Source: Lucinisca nassula (Eukaryota > Mollusca > Bivalvia > Lucinida > Lucinidae). From it: a stretch of DNA of 64,000 bases. A program made the position numbers and the translations under genes. Below, piece by piece: positions 40,971-51,879 of the stretch. The notes under the pieces are model-generated. The model was not told where the DNA came from. It ran no database searches and was given only the letters and a program-made list of their open reading frames with translations. The stretch lies in the NCBI GenBank assembly GCA_963580285.1, contig OY757011.1, positions 116,617,037-116,681,036 of the forward strand, written 5' to 3'. Position 1 is the first letter of the stretch. Every line of letters starts with the position of its first letter.

Positions 40971-41188
40971 GCCTAATGGATAAGAGCGCTGACTCTTAGT
41001 CATAAGGTCTCTCACCGCCGTGGGTTCGATCCTCGCTCCGGTCACGTGTGAGACGCCAAGTTCTGCAACGGAAGGTCAGGTGGTTTTTCTCCGGGTACTC
41101 CGGTTTTCGCCCACCTATGATTAACGATCGGCTCGATATGAGTGAAATAATCTTGAAAGGGCCGTAAAACCCAAACAAAAAAAAATTA
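40971..41188 (+). mobile_element. tRNA-derived SINE family R
   Basis: GCCTAATGGATAAGAGCGC (A-box), GTGGGTTCGATCCTCGC (B-box), body CGGTTTTCGCCCACC and GATCGGCTCGA, tail GGCCGTAAAACCCAAAC then A. A 3' fragment of the same family is at 50380-50495. Confidence 0.92.
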
Positions 41189-41998
41189 TCACTATTATTG
41201 TCAACTGGTTAGTGAATTTTAATGCAACTTTATATCAAGTATTTGCATTGGATGACAGGCTAAAATGGGTGTGGCAAAATTAATTTATCAAGCAGGATAA
41301 GGGTAATAAGGGTAATAATGGATACACCGATAAAGTAGAAGTGAAGACAATGATCTGGAATTTATACAATTACTTTTCTTCCAAGATACTAATGGGAAAG
41401 ATTTAGTAAAGACATACATACAATATTGCCTTCACTTCTGCTTTCCTTTTACGCACATGTAAGAAAACGCAGTTTCGCACGATGTGGCTACATTAATTGA
41501 GCCCCGCCAAGCGAATTTGTGTCTTCGAGCATTCCGTCATGACAAATTTAACTGCGCATGCCCAGCCATTCAGAGGGGCCAGAGATATGGCTTTCTGTCT
41601 GAAGGTTCCTCTTGATTCACTGCTTGTATGAGCGAGAAGCTAAGGTTCTGGCGAGACTGCGCGGATGCGCAGGCTCGCCTGAACCTTCGCTGCTCGCATA
41701 AGCGATAAGTACCAAAAATCGCTTGACGGGACCCAATTGGAATTACACATACATGTACATATAGGTAACTTGGATTGGCAATGTACATGCAGCTTGCATA
41801 TATCGCCAAATATTAAAGTTCACAAGCGTATTTCTGCAAGTCAAAATATTTTGACGAAAAACAATGTCTATCTATATAAATATGTTTATGAATAAATTAT
41901 GATTTATTGGACAAGCTTGATGAACACATTTTAGCACCGCAACGATAAAACCAGTCTTCTAGGTTGACGAACAGGTAAGACACAAACCGACCCGTTTA
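41189..41998. other. Otherwise unassigned
   Basis: Apart from the MITE fragment above, 41630-41710 holds an inverted repeat: GCGAGAAGCTAAGGTTCTGG and CCTGAACCTTCGCTGCTCGC around GCGCGGATGCGC. No gene seen. Confidence 0.5.
41210..41330. mobile_element. Degenerate TTAA-type MITE fragment
   Basis: ATGGGTGTGGCAAAATTAAT and GCAGGATAAGGGTAA correspond to the reverse complement of the 59808 MITE left half, diverged and without the hairpin. Confidence 0.5.
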
Positions 41999-42532
41999 CA
42001 TCACGAAAACACACCTAATGATTTTGACCCCCCCCCCCCCCCACACACACACACCATTGAACCCAACTTTTATATACTAAAACTGGGGATTACAGGGTAA
42101 ACCTTATTTTTCTTATTTCTGCTCTAAAACATAGATTGTGGATTCGCGATAGAACGGCAGTTCTAACGAGTATGCACAAGCTATGTTTTGAGCAGAAATA
42201 AGAAAAATATCGCAACTTTTCATCTTAAAATTTTCGTTTTTCAGTGGTTTTTCCCTGATTCATCATAATATTAACCTATACATAACCATTTTACCATGTA
42301 TTTTATCATGCCACTCCCCAGTAGTTTTACTACTGACCGTCCCAAGGCGGTGGTTCTTTTGCAGTGTCTTATTTGTTATTTGGCTTTGTGCTGTTGGTTC
42401 ATGTTTCGTCTGTTTTTGTGTGTGCCTCCGTGTAACTTTCTATAGGTGACTCGAGACGACTGCGTTCTTAGATTGTGGCATTTACTGACTAGTTAGTTTA
42501 CATTGTATTTGTATAGGCGTGATTTCGTAATG
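41999..42532. mobile_element. Foldback MITE family A, copy 6, with insertion
   Basis: CATCACGAAAACACACCTA at left and ATAGGCGTGATTTCGTAATG at right; poly-C plus (CA)n at 42026-42052. The interior from about 42250 to 42495 is foreign and includes CTGACCGTCCCAAGGCGGTG, a piece of the PLE 3' module. Confidence 0.75.
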
Positions 42533-42611
42533 AGCTACATTGACTACAAATGACCGTACAATCCAGAGGCAGGCTATCTAAGCCGCGAAGACTAAGGAGC
42601 TAATCCGACTC

Positions 42612-43130
42612 CGCGGATATCACAAATGGTGCCCGATGTATTCTCCTTGTTCGCGCCCTAAGGAGTCCAACTTTGGTTTTTCTTTGCTGCAGCATTTCAG
42701 ATAGTTCATGCTGTCAACCCCTCGCCGTTGTTTCATCTCTATATTCATTTGATTTTTATGTTCTCGGAGATGTTGCACTGATGAGATAGAAATCCTTCAT
42801 ACGGACTGAAAATATTTGTCTAAACCACGACAGAACCAAGGGTGAGGATTGTGGCTTCCTAAAATCGATTGAAGCCATCCCCCCACCCCACCCAGGAAAA
42901 ACAAATTACTGACCATTCCCAAGCGGTTCTTGTGTTGTGGTTTATTATTGATATAGTTCGTATTTGCATGTATGTATTGCTTAAACCTTTTATTTTTGAT
43001 AGCAGTTTGGCCATTTTTGGGTGTAAGAAACTGTCCTTTTGAATTTATGCGTGTGACGTTTTCATTATGGTGAAGTTGTTTTATGTTGATGTTTCTTTCC
43101 CTTTGGTGTCTTAGATGAGAGGTGTGAGGT
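42612..43130 (+). mobile_element. PLE 3' module (copy 8)
   Basis: GGTGCCCGATGTATTCTCC, TTGCACTGATGAGATAGAAA, AAATATTTGTCTAAACCACG, a short C-rich tract at 42879, GACCATTCCCAAGCGGTTCT and GTGTCTTAGATGAGAGG. More diverged than other copies. Confidence 0.75.
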
Positions 43131-43134
43131 ATTC

Positions 43135-43418
43135 CATCACGATATCAAGTCCGTGATATGAACACACACACCCTAACCCCACTTTATATAAAGAAAATTG
43201 GGGTTAACGGGGGTATAAATTATTCTTCTGATTTTTGTTCCAGTACATAGGTTGTGGGTACTCGTTAGAACCGCCTCAGTGAGGCGGTTCTAACGAGCAC
43301 CCACAGCCTATATTTGGGGTAAAAAAAGAGAAAAATATCACAGATTTTCATCAGAAAAAATAGCCATTTCGGAGACGTGTAAACATGTTCTATGTTGCAC
43401 GGATATGTTATCGTAATG
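43135..43418. mobile_element. Foldback MITE family B, copy 2
   Basis: CATCACGATATCAAGTCCGTG at left (first 20 bases) and CACGGATATGTTATCGTAATG at right. Central palindrome GTTAGAACCGCCTCAGTGAG. Resembles family A but with distinct ends and GGGGTTAACGGGGGTATA inside. Confidence 0.85.
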
Positions 43419-43870
43419 ATATTGTTGTTGTTCACCACTGGCAAAGTTCTTTTCCCCATTACATGGCTCACATTCAATGGCTTTTCTTTAAGACTTGTAT
43501 TGAAAGTTAATTGAAATGAATTTGAGACAAAGGCTATAGTCAGGGCAAGCTAAAATAAATGGTTAATATATAAATATCAGGATTATGTTACAGTAAAAGA
43601 ACTTTTGTGGCTAAGTCTAAATAGGGCAATAGCCAAAACAAGAAGTCCATAATCACGCACAAAGAAGGAAAAACTACAAAAAAGTGTGTGTGTGTGGCGG
43701 GGAGGGGGTATAATATGACCGTAGTCATGGTTGCAGATACTGGGATTGTGGGTGGGGGTGGGGGGACTTATATTACCGTAGCCATGGGTGCAGATATTTG
43801 CCTCACAAATGAAAATTCTTTTGTCATAATTTAAAACCTCTAGAATTTTATATGATAGTGATACACTGTG
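43419..43870. other. No recognisable feature
   Basis: Contains GTGTGTGTGT and two ACCCCCACCC-like runs (minus strand open frame caused by these runs). No gene supported. Confidence 0.5.
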
Positions 43871-43871
43871 A

Positions 43872-44140
43872 CGGGCAGCGCCTCCGCCCATCGGGGCTTG
43901 GAAAAATAGATTGGGATGCACGATGCTTTCGCACAGAGCTTAAACCGACCGAACTTGACTACTGGTAAATCTTATGGCAGGTGAAAGCCTGCCAAGAAAA
44001 GGTGGTGCGAGTCGGACCGCTTCTTAAACGGTCTCTTTGGGTGGTAAGTATTGAAATGTCATTTTATCCTAATGTCGGGTAAGAGTCCCCCAAAATCGGA
44101 AGCAACGTCTCCAAAATCACCTAAACAGCATTGCCGCATC
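43872..44140 (+). mobile_element. SINE-1 copy e, 3'-truncated
   Basis: CCTCCGCCCATCGGGGCTTG, GGTGCGAGTCGGACCGC and TTGGAAGCAACGTC-like end. It stops just before a hammerhead element fragment. Confidence 0.8.
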
Positions 44141-44143
44141 GGT

Positions 44144-44235
44144 AAAAACTAGCTAGTCTGACCCAGAAAACATACTCCAAACTTTTAAGTTCTGTGGTGC
44201 ATTCCTTGCTTCCAAAGGATAACCCTTTTATAGAA
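44144..44235 (+). mobile_element. 5'-truncated hammerhead element fragment
   Basis: GGTAAAAACTAGCTAGTC, TGACCCAGAAAACATACTCC, GTTCTGTGGTGCATTCCTTG and AACCCTTTTATAGAACATAT. It starts within stem II of the ribozyme, like 30609-30730, though the GAAAC has become AAAAC. Confidence 0.8.
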
Positions 44236-44326
44236 CATATTCGGACATAAACCTACTGAAAACAGTTATATAAATGGATAGGTTGTACATGTTCGCCTTC
44301 AGAAAAGCAGGACGAAATTGTCAGGG

Positions 44327-44537
44327 GCCAGTTGTTCTAGGCTTTGTTTGTCAAACGGATTCGTAAGTGGTAAAATGTTAACTGTTCTAGCAAGTAGAAT
44401 ATATTATATGGAGGTGTTTCTGCTGCAAAAAATGTAAGTATCCTTTTCAAATGCAAAAGCTACTCACATTTTAGCAAAGCATTAGCATAATGACTAAAGT
44501 TTTAACTAATAATTTCACTTGTTTTGAACAATTGGTC
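44327..44537. mobile_element. Foldback MITE family C, copy 4
   Basis: GGGCCAGTTGTTCTAGGC at left, TTGTTTTGAACAATTGGTCC at right, and the GTAAGTATCC / AAGCTACTCACATT hairpin. Confidence 0.75.
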
Positions 44538-44569
44538 CCAGAAAAGTACAAAAAATAATACAGTGAAAT

Positions 44570-44722
44570 TCCGCTATAAAGACCACCTAAAATTAAGACT
44601 AATTCTGCTTTAAATAGCATATTTTGAAGACTGCACTTAGTATTTTTTGTGTTTTCTGGCCACAGTTTTCTCTGGTCAGGGACCACCTTTGGTGGTCTTA
44701 ATGTAGGAATTTTACTGTATTG
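44570..44722. mobile_element. MITE family J, copy 4
   Basis: ACAGTGAAATTCCGCTATAA and TTAATGTAGGAATTTTACTGT ends. Confidence 0.75.
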
Positions 44723-44940
44723 AATCAGCTAAAAGATACAATAGCTAAGTATGGGCTTCGCAAATGAAAGTGAAAAGGGCTGGATGGCTCTTAGAGGCTC
44801 TTATATTTTTCTTAAAGGTGGTCTTAATATAGGAATTATACTGTATTGAATCAGCTAAAAGATACAATAGCTAAGTATGGGCTTTGCAAATGAAAGTGAA
44901 AAGGGCTGGATGGCTCTTAGAGGCTCTTATATCTTTATTA
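44691..44940 (+). repeat. 126-bp tandem duplication
   Basis: GGTGGTCTTAAT(G/A)TAGG starts at 44691 and 44817. The two copies, including GAATCAGCTAAAAGATACAA and GGCTGGATGGCTCTTAGAGG, differ at only a few positions. Confidence 0.9.
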
Positions 44941-45796
44941 TTTGTATACAGTCAACGCCATTTAACCAGCCAGTGGCAGGCGGTGGAACTTCATTACACA
45001 CGCTGAAAAAGCACCGACATTTTTAAAATTGTGACAAGGTCAGGCTTGCTAATAAGTAGTAAGCAAAGATTCCATGGGCAATGTGGGCCTTGTAGTTGAA
45101 AGTTTGAGAAAGCAATTAGTTACCGCCAACGTGCACGACTATGCATGTTTCAGCATCTCTCCTTGATACAATTTGCCTAGATATGACTAGTCAGGAAGCC
45201 TACGAAAGTGTTAATGCCTCTTGTTAACTATCTGTATTCGATGATGGGTCTGAGGTTAAAAATTTGGATCGTAGGATATATGCCTCTTATTTATCGGCAG
45301 TAGATCGGGTACACCGAATTCGAACTATCGAAAGTAGAGAATTTAAGTGCCCAGTGAGAAAGGTTCTCTTAATAATTTGAAATTCCGAAAAAAAAGTTCT
45401 GACCACTGTATCTACTGTCTTCCATCTTCTTGGATGTCCATCATGACACTGTTGGGTTTAAACATTCCCCTTCACTAGTAGTTTTAAAGAAGAATGGATC
45501 CACTCTCATGTTTTTTTGTTTTTGTTTGTTTTTTTCTTCGGAAATATTTTGTTTCCCATGTCCATAAGGGCTTTCTGCTTTTAAAAGGAAGAACTTCCTT
45601 ATGAGATGGGGAAAAGCAAAGAACCCCCTCCCCAATTAAGTTGTACCCTTGTTGAAAATGATGAGGTTTTAACGATGTGATAGGCATAAGAAAAATAACG
45701 CAAATTTCCATATTTAGAGCAAAAAAGGAATCAACTTTTGGCATGATTGTTGTCCTAATGTGATGGCAACAGAACATGAATATTAATCATGTTTAA
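44941..45796. other. Unassigned; possible protein remnant
   Basis: 45235-45372 on the plus strand is open and reads DDGSEVKNLDRRIYASYLSA and beyond, but without a motif I recognise and with no start. 45500-45650 has CCCATGTCCATAAGGGC-type sequence recalling family N. Low support for any gene. Confidence 0.35.
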
Positions 45797-46042
45797 GGGG
45801 AATGGGAACACCTTCAGGGGAGGCAACTCCTGCAAATGTATTTTGTCTCCCATGGCAATAAGAGTCAACTCTTAAAGGAAACAATTTGCTCCCGATGAGC
45901 AAATTCTTTTCTTTAAGAGTAGACCCCTTTTTCAATGGGACAGGGCTTATAGAAAAGCGAACAAACAGTAAGTCCAGAAAATTGTCTCCCTTTGAAAAAT
46001 TGCAGGAAAATCTGCCGGGTGTTCCCATTTCACTTTAAGGCA
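45797..46042. mobile_element. MITE family N, copy 2
   Basis: TTTAAGGGGAATGGGAACACC (20 of it at the left end) and GGGTGTTCCCATTTCACTTT at the right. Central palindrome CTTAAAGGAAACAATTTGCT / AGCAAATTCTTTTCTTTAAG. Confidence 0.85.
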
Positions 46043-46384
46043 TCATTATATATCATTATTTACTGTGTACATTTTTCTGTCGAGTGATGTAAACCTGAAT
46101 AAATATACTGAAAGGACAATCTCAGATCAAGTGTTTTCTGTAATCTCTTGTCTAAGAAATGTCGTGGACGCTTATACAGATTGCAATAAACCCATATAAG
46201 ACTAGCGTCCTATTCAAATGTTCAAATGCCATTAGCAAATAGCGTAGACCGGGATCAGCCGCCACCGAAGGCGGAGACTAATGCGGGACTATACGATTTG
46301 ATTATTTGCTTAAAATACATTTTACATGACTTACGATAAATATATTTAGCCAGACACCCCTTAAATTGGTAAGAACTTGTCAGA

Positions 46385-46600
46385 AACTCGTAAGATATTG
46401 AACGTCAAACATGGCTAGCAATACAAAAGCAAGATTTTCGACAAATGCTGAGTACCGTGCTGTAATTCATAAACTAGGTTGAAGAACCTTTGGGCCATGT
46501 ATGGGTCAACTGTCCATAATATAATAGCTAAATCGAAGACATCAGCTGGTTGAGAACCTATTACTATAGCACATGTAACTTAGAGGGCGAGTCAATAACT
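46385..46600 (+). pseudogene. mariner-type transposase N-terminal scrap
   Basis: ATGGCTAGCAATACAAAAGC corresponds to the first codons of the transposase at 47053 (ATGGCTATCGATACAAAAGC) and the match continues to GAGTACCGTGCTGTAATTCA, then decays with an in-frame stop. A separate, mostly deleted copy upstream of the one below. Confidence 0.7.
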
Positions 46601-46740
46601 AACCAGCCGATCCCATTTCCAATTGACCGAGACAACCAAGATTTTCATGCTTTGTTTCACTACATTTTTAGGCATGAGGGCAAAATTGCACCCTTATCGT
46701 GTCATTCACTCATAACATATTGACAGTCAAACATGGCTAT

Positions 46741-47047
46741 ATAATACGGCCCCACCCACAGGGGCTTGAAGAAATATATGGGCTGCATGATGCTTCCACG
46801 CAGAGCTGAATCCAGCCCATACACTAGTACTGGTAAACCGCTTAGAGGATCTAAGCCTGTCCAGGAACCGCGGTGCGAGGCGGACCGTCCATGCTAATAA
46901 ACCCTATTGGTTTCACTGGGCGACAGGGCTTGAGATGTCATTTCATCTCAATGTCGGGTAAAAGTCCCACAAAATTGGAAGCAACGTATCCAAAATGACC
47001 TTTACAGTGTTGACGAGGACGTTAAACCTCAAATTAAACAAACAAAA
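46741..47047 (+). mobile_element. SINE-1 copy d, full length, 13-bp target duplication
   Basis: CAAACATGGCTAT occurs just before (46728-46740) and just after (47048-47060). It is the mariner transposase start region itself: the SINE landed at the initiation codon. Tail GACGTTAAACCTCAAATTAA then (CAAA)n. Confidence 0.95.
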
Positions 47048-47050
47048 CAA

Positions 47051-47930
47051 ACATGGCTATCGATACAAAAGCAAGCATTTCGTTAAATGTTGAGTACCAT
47101 GCTGTAATTCAGTACTTGTATTTGAAAGGGAAAACAGGTCAGGAAATACATTGCGAGTTGACCAATGTTTATGGGTCTTCTGCACCATCGTATGCACATG
47201 CTAAATTCTGGGTTGGGGAATTCAAACGCGATAGAACGTCTTTAGAAGACAAAACCAGGTCTGGACGCCCATCAGATGCCACCGATGAAGAAATGTGTAA
47301 CAAAGTACGGGATCTGGTGTACTCTGATAGGCAAATTAAGGTGGAAGAAATAGCGAATGGATTACACATTTCCCGTGGTAGTGTTTCAACAATTTTACAT
47401 GATCGCTTGGGTATGTACAAGCTAACAGACCGTTGGGTCCCAAAATCCGAATGGCAACCCGAGCATCCATATGCAGCGCATTGTTGAAGTTGTTTAGGTC
47501 AAAGGAAGATGAATTTCTTTCACGTCTGGTGATTGTAGATGGGACTCGGGCCCATTATTATGAGTCAGAGAATAAAACTCAAATTAGCCAGTAGTCTCCG
47601 AGATCAAAGAAGTTCAAAACGCAACCCTCTGCTGGAAAGGTGATGGCAACTGTATTTTGGAACGCAAAATACGTTATTATGTTAGACTTTCTAGCAAAGA
47701 AAATTACAATAACAGGTGCGTATTATGCAAATTCGCTCGATCAACTGAGAACTGCGATCCGTGAGAAACGCCGAGGTAAACTCTTCAAAGGGATTCTGCT
47801 TCAACAGGACAATGCAAGAGTCATGAACGGGTACGAGCTAAAACCGCACACCTCCTATTCTCCGGACTTAGCTTCTAGTGACTATTTCCTATTTCCAAAC
47901 TTGTAAAAAGGATATCCGTGGACATCATTT
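47051..47930 (+). pseudogene. mariner-type transposase fossil 2
   Basis: First segment MAIDTKASISLNVEYHAVIQ to about residue 144 covers the paired helix-turn-helix DNA-binding region: KGKTGQEIHCELTNVYGSSA, RTSLEDKTRSGRPSDATDEE, IANGLHISRGSVSTILHDRL. After a frameshift come VIVDGTRAHYYESENKTQI (first catalytic Asp), MATVFWNAKYVIMLDFLAKK, GILLQQDNARV (second Asp), and HTSYSPDLASSDYFLFPNL (third). About 13 residues are deleted between DNARV and NGYEL. The N-terminal 144 codons are open. Its own 5' flank was displaced by SINE-1. Confidence 0.9.
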
Positions 47931-47943
47931 CCGGCCCAACAAA

Positions 47944-48224
47944 CATCACGAAAACACGCCTATATAATGTTGACCCCCTTGAACCCCACTTTTATATAGT
48001 AAAACTGGGGTTTACAGGGGTAAACCTTATTTTTCTTATTTCTGCTCTAAAATATAGATTGTGGGTACTCGTCAGAACCGCCTCATCGAGGCGGTTCTAA
48101 CGAGTGTCCCCAATCTATATTTTGAGCAGAAATAAGAAAAAAAATCACAAGTTTTCATCTTAAAATTTTCATTTTTTCGGCGATAAAGGTGGCAATGTAT
48201 TTGTATAGGCGTGTTTGCGTAATG
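47944..48224. mobile_element. Foldback MITE family A, copy 7
   Basis: CATCACGAAAACACGCCTAT / ATAGGCGTGTTTGCGTAATG ends; centre CGTCAGAACCGCCTCATC then GAGGCGGTTCTAACGAG. Starts inside the mariner C-terminal region. Confidence 0.93.
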
Positions 48225-48225
48225 G

Positions 48226-48338
48226 AAGTCGTGACGGCAGCTGAGGAGTGGGTCGGAGACAAGGACCACGCCTTTTTCAGTTCTGGCCTGATGTCACTGG
48301 AAGAGCCGGCGCTCTTACCCATTAGGCCACGGAGGCCC
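48226..48338 (-). mobile_element. tRNA-SINE fragment
   Basis: Minus strand: GGGCCTCCGTGGCCTAATGG and TAAGAGCGCCGGCTCTTCC make a tRNA-like head; the B-box is lost. Truncated at the foldback MITE. Confidence 0.7.
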
Positions 48339-48352
48339 GTTTCGACTGGGTG

Positions 48353-48500
48353 TTACTAGTGAAATTCCGCTAATAAGACCAGCTTCAATTTAGAAGTTTT
48401 CAGGTTTTTCTTTGCGTGTTCTATACCGTAAGAGACCACATTTAGAATTGTACGGTCCAAGTGTCTTAATATGCTTTTGATATAAAATGATTTCTGTATG
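48353..48500. mobile_element. MITE family J, copy 5
   Basis: AGTGAAATTCCGCTAATAAG at left, with a degenerate AGAGACCACATTTAGAA and GTCTTAATATGC at right. Confidence 0.6.
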
Positions 48501-48670
48501 CGATAGATCCCGTTGCTACACTGGTAATATTGTAATGCTTTTTCTATACAGCTGAATTATAATGAAAAAGAAACAGATCCCTTGACAGAAAGAGAAATGA
48601 AAACAGCAAGTCAATATTTTTCTGAACCAGACTATATCATTCACGAGTGTGGGACGTAAACATAAATATA

Positions 48671-48854
48671 TATTACGATAACACACCCGTGCGACATAGT
48701 GCGTTTTTTTTCACATCTCCAAAATGGCCATTTTTTCTTATGAAAATCCTTGATATTTTTCTTATAAATACTGCAAACTTAGGTTGTGGGTGCTCGTTTG
48801 AACCGCCTCAGTATAATGTGGGGTTCTTCATTTCACGGACCTGTTCACGTGATG
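48671..48854. mobile_element. Foldback MITE family B, copy 3 (partial)
   Basis: TATTACGATAACACACCCGT at left, GTTCACGTGATG at right; only one arm of the central palindrome (TGTGGGTGCTCGTTTGAACC) remains. Confidence 0.75.
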
Positions 48855-49008
48855 AATTAAAACATTAATCATTTAATAGGGCCTGAATAAAATGCACTGT
48901 TACGAGAATGCGCTCTTGGGGCTGGGGGGGGCGGGGCGGCAGGAACATTTTAAGGTGAGACAGCTTCTACAAAATATGTTGTCTTTCATAACAGGAGCCC
49001 ACTCGTAA

Positions 49009-49241
49009 GGGAATGGGTACGCCTGGCAGATTTTTCCCTTTTTTCAAAGGGAGACAACTTTTGGACTTCCTGTTCGTTTTTTCTGTAAACTCTCTCCCAC
49101 GGAAAAGGGGTCGACTCTTAAAGGAAAGAATTTGCTCCTCAGGAGCAAATTCTTTCCTTTAAGATTTGACCCCTATTGACATGGGAGTCAAAAATACTTT
49201 TGCAGGAGTTGCCTCCCCTGAAGGTGTTTCATTCCCCTTAA
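49009..49241. mobile_element. MITE family N, copy 3
   Basis: TAAGGGAATGGGTACGCCTG and CTGAAGGTGTTTCATTCCCC; perfect palindrome around CTCCTCAGGAG, as in copy 1. Confidence 0.85.
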
Positions 49242-49977
49242 AGGGAAGAAGTTTCTCGAGGGAGCAAATTATTTCACCCTTTATGGGGCAAAAAGAAGAA
49301 GTTTACGCCCATTTTGAAAATGGCGCAAAATTCCCTTCACAACTTATCGTGCACTCTTAATATTTAGTATAGGAAAAGGTGAATCGATGACATTACTCTT
49401 TATTGTTATGCAAAAGTACATACAAATAAATAAGTTGAAGGTTTTGTACTCGTTGAACATTTCAAAGTAATGTAAAAACAAATGCGTGCACATGACGTAC
49501 ACGTAGTTAATAGCAAAATGTTTGACAAACTGTTGATATGTAGGGCCTTAGACCCAACCTTTATTTATTTTTATTCCTATGCATTGCCATTGTTTTCATG
49601 TTCCAAATTCACGTAAAAATAATAATGTGTCAAATGTGTCTACTTATACCCAAAGGAGATAGCTTATATGTAACTAACTGGATATTGTCAAAAATAAGAC
49701 CTGCAGTCCCTCCCTAGGTGGTCGTTTCCTTGTCGTTTCTTTCATTTTTATTGGATGTGCGTGTTGGTTCATGTACTTTGTTTATCAATCGACCCAAAGT
49801 TACTAACTACAGATGCTTCTCGATGCTATTGTCAATGTGACTATCGCTGAGTACAAAATCCGGGTAAACTAGTGGACCCTTCCATTGCTATATGTTGGAC
49901 AAGTCCATTTTTCATATAAGGGGTGTCGGGCTTATTTGTGCGTTTTTATTCTATTTTCGGCGAAAATTTCGTTTAGC
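49242..49977. other. No recognisable feature
   Basis: AT-rich; short open frames only. Confidence 0.55.
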
Positions 49978-50041
49978 AAATAGTGCAGGCCCTGATCAGA
50001 CGCCGCGTTCTGTGGCGTCTGATCTAGGCCTACACTGTTTG
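49978..50041. repeat. Mini-hairpin H
   Basis: CAGGCCCTGATCAGACGCCG and CGTCTGATCTAGGCCTACAC form arms. Bounded by GCAAATAGT and ACTGTTTGC. Confidence 0.8.
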
Positions 50042-50182
50042 CCAAGGTACGCCTTAGGGGTTTCCAGCACGCAATGGGATAGCGTAGCGCGTTTCTTCTT
50101 TCTGTGACGTCAGAGCACTGTGTAGAAAGTGTTGGTTATCTGTAAAATCTGGACTGGCTTGTGTACTGGGACATAAGCATAA

Positions 50183-50242
50183 AGTGTAGACCAAGATCAG
50201 ACGCCGCAAAACGCGGCGTCCGATCATGGTATACACGGTTTG
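50183..50242. repeat. Mini-hairpin H
   Basis: GTGTAGACCAAGATCAGACG at left; GCGGCGTCCGATCATGGTAT and ACACGGTTTG at right. Loop AAAA. Confidence 0.8.
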
Positions 50243-50379
50243 TTAAAGATACTGGCATTTCAGGTAAATCGAAACGAGATAAATCTCAATTGAGAGCCAT
50301 TTTCCCAGCCTACACTCAAAGACAACCGACCTATCAGCGCTGTCACTGCTTTGATTGTATATGTATTAAGCTGAAGGTC

Positions 50380-50495
50380 AAATAGTTTTTCTCCGGCTTC
50401 TCCAGGTTTCGCCCACCTCTGATTAAAGATCGGCTCGAAATTAGAGAAATTATCTTGAAACGGCCATAAAAACAAACTAACTAACTAACTAAATA
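50380..50495 (+). mobile_element. SINE family R, 3' fragment
   Basis: TTTTTCTCCGGCTTCTCCAG, GATCGGCTCGAAATTAGAGA and GGCCATAAAAACAAACTAAC tail. Confidence 0.8.
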
Positions 50496-50540
50496 TTCTT
50501 TCGGTGCCTGGAGAGGGAGTGTCTTTTGATACATGCCTTA

Positions 50541-50755
50541 AGGGGAATGAATACACTTTCAGGGAAGGCAACTCCTGCAAAAGTATTCTATCTACCATTT
50601 CAACAGGGGTCAACTCTTAAAGGAAAGAATTTGCTCCCGAGGAGCAAATCCATTCCTTTTAGAGTAGAGCCCTTTTTCAGTGAGACTGAGCCTATCGAAA
50701 AGTTAATAGGAAGTTCGAAAGTTGTCTCCCTTTGAAAAAATGGCGGGAAAAAATG
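50541..50755. mobile_element. MITE family N, copy 4
   Basis: TAAGGGGAATGAATACACTT left; CTTAAAGGAAAGAATTTGCTCC... palindrome (arms imperfect); right part in AAAAATGGCGGG. Confidence 0.75.
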
Positions 50756-51097
50756 AGCTAGGTGAAGAACGCGTGCTAGTTGAGCGCCGGATTCTGCACG
50801 TGTTCTTAAAGCCGAGTCCGGTAAACTTGGCATCAAAAGACACTCACTTGGTATTTATTCTCCCTATTTCAGGATTCATGGCTCAATATTGCATTTGGAA
50901 TACAATGGTTATAATATTAGTTGACAAAACAAAAATGTTTATTTAATTCTAACTTCCTTAATGGGGCCTTTAGGTATTTATACACTTGTGCTTCAAGTCT
51001 TCCGCGATGACACACGCAAAACAAAGGTTTATTTGTTTAATATGAAAACCATTTTTTTTTTATATGTAATACAGGTGGAAAAATATACCCTATAACT

Positions 51098-51285
51098 CCT
51101 ATACCCTGTTTGAGACTGTTCAAAGGTGGTTTTGAGACCACTTTTGAACAGTCACAAAGATGACCCTTTACCAGTAGGCACTAGGTGTAGAAAACACGAA
51201 GAAAGAAAAACTGAAAGTGTTAAGAATGTTTTTAAGTGAAGAATTCGACTGGTATGAATAGCGGACTTTAACTGTAATAAAGTTT
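51098..51285. mobile_element. MITE family J, copy 6
   Basis: Hairpin GACTGTTCAAAGGTGGTTTT / CACTTTTGAACAGTC; 3' part TAGCGGACTTTAACTGTAAT. Confidence 0.65.
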
Positions 51286-51613
51286 CTGCAAGTTCATTTT
51301 GCAATAAGCCAGGAAAACGGTATTACTATGGTTAACTTATTAATCATTATAAACAAATCAAAATCATATCAATCTTCCCGAAAGGGTGACATTGGCAAAA
51401 AGAGTAGACTTAGATCATTGCTAAAATACATAAAATCCGGCAAAGTTGCGACTAACGAAACGCACAAGAGTGTCCTAAAAAGGTTAATTAAACGGTTTTG
51501 CTTCCGTGCTGAATCGCTTAAGATACTCCTTTCAAATTGAGCGGTCATGAGTTCGAAACTTGACTTTTCTGGTCTTAAACTAAGATTCCTTTTTAGATCA
51601 TCACTTGAACAAT

Positions 51614-51879
51614 TCCATGAAATGAACACCCACATAAACCCCACTTTATATTGAGAAAACTGGGATTCACGCAGGTATACAATAGTTTTTTTTATTTCTG
51701 CTCCAAGACATAGGTTGTGGGTACTCGTTAGAACCGCCTCAACGAGGCGGTTCTAACGAGCACCCACAACCCTCAACGAGGCGGTCCTCACGAGCACCCA
51801 CAACCTATGTCATCTGAAAAATCACCGTTTTAGCGGTATGAAAGAATGCACTTTCTCATATGGATGCCTTATCGTAATG
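51614..51879. mobile_element. Foldback MITE family B, copy 4, duplicated arm
   Basis: ATGCCTTATCGTAATG right end. The right arm of the central palindrome is duplicated: GAGGCGGTTCTAACGAGCAC and, 31 bp later, GAGGCGGTCCTCACGAGCAC. Confidence 0.8.

Noticed and set aside
40971..41050. Functional tRNA gene
   Set aside because: The A- and B-boxes are good, but no complete cloverleaf acceptor stem; continuous with a SINE body and A-rich tail.
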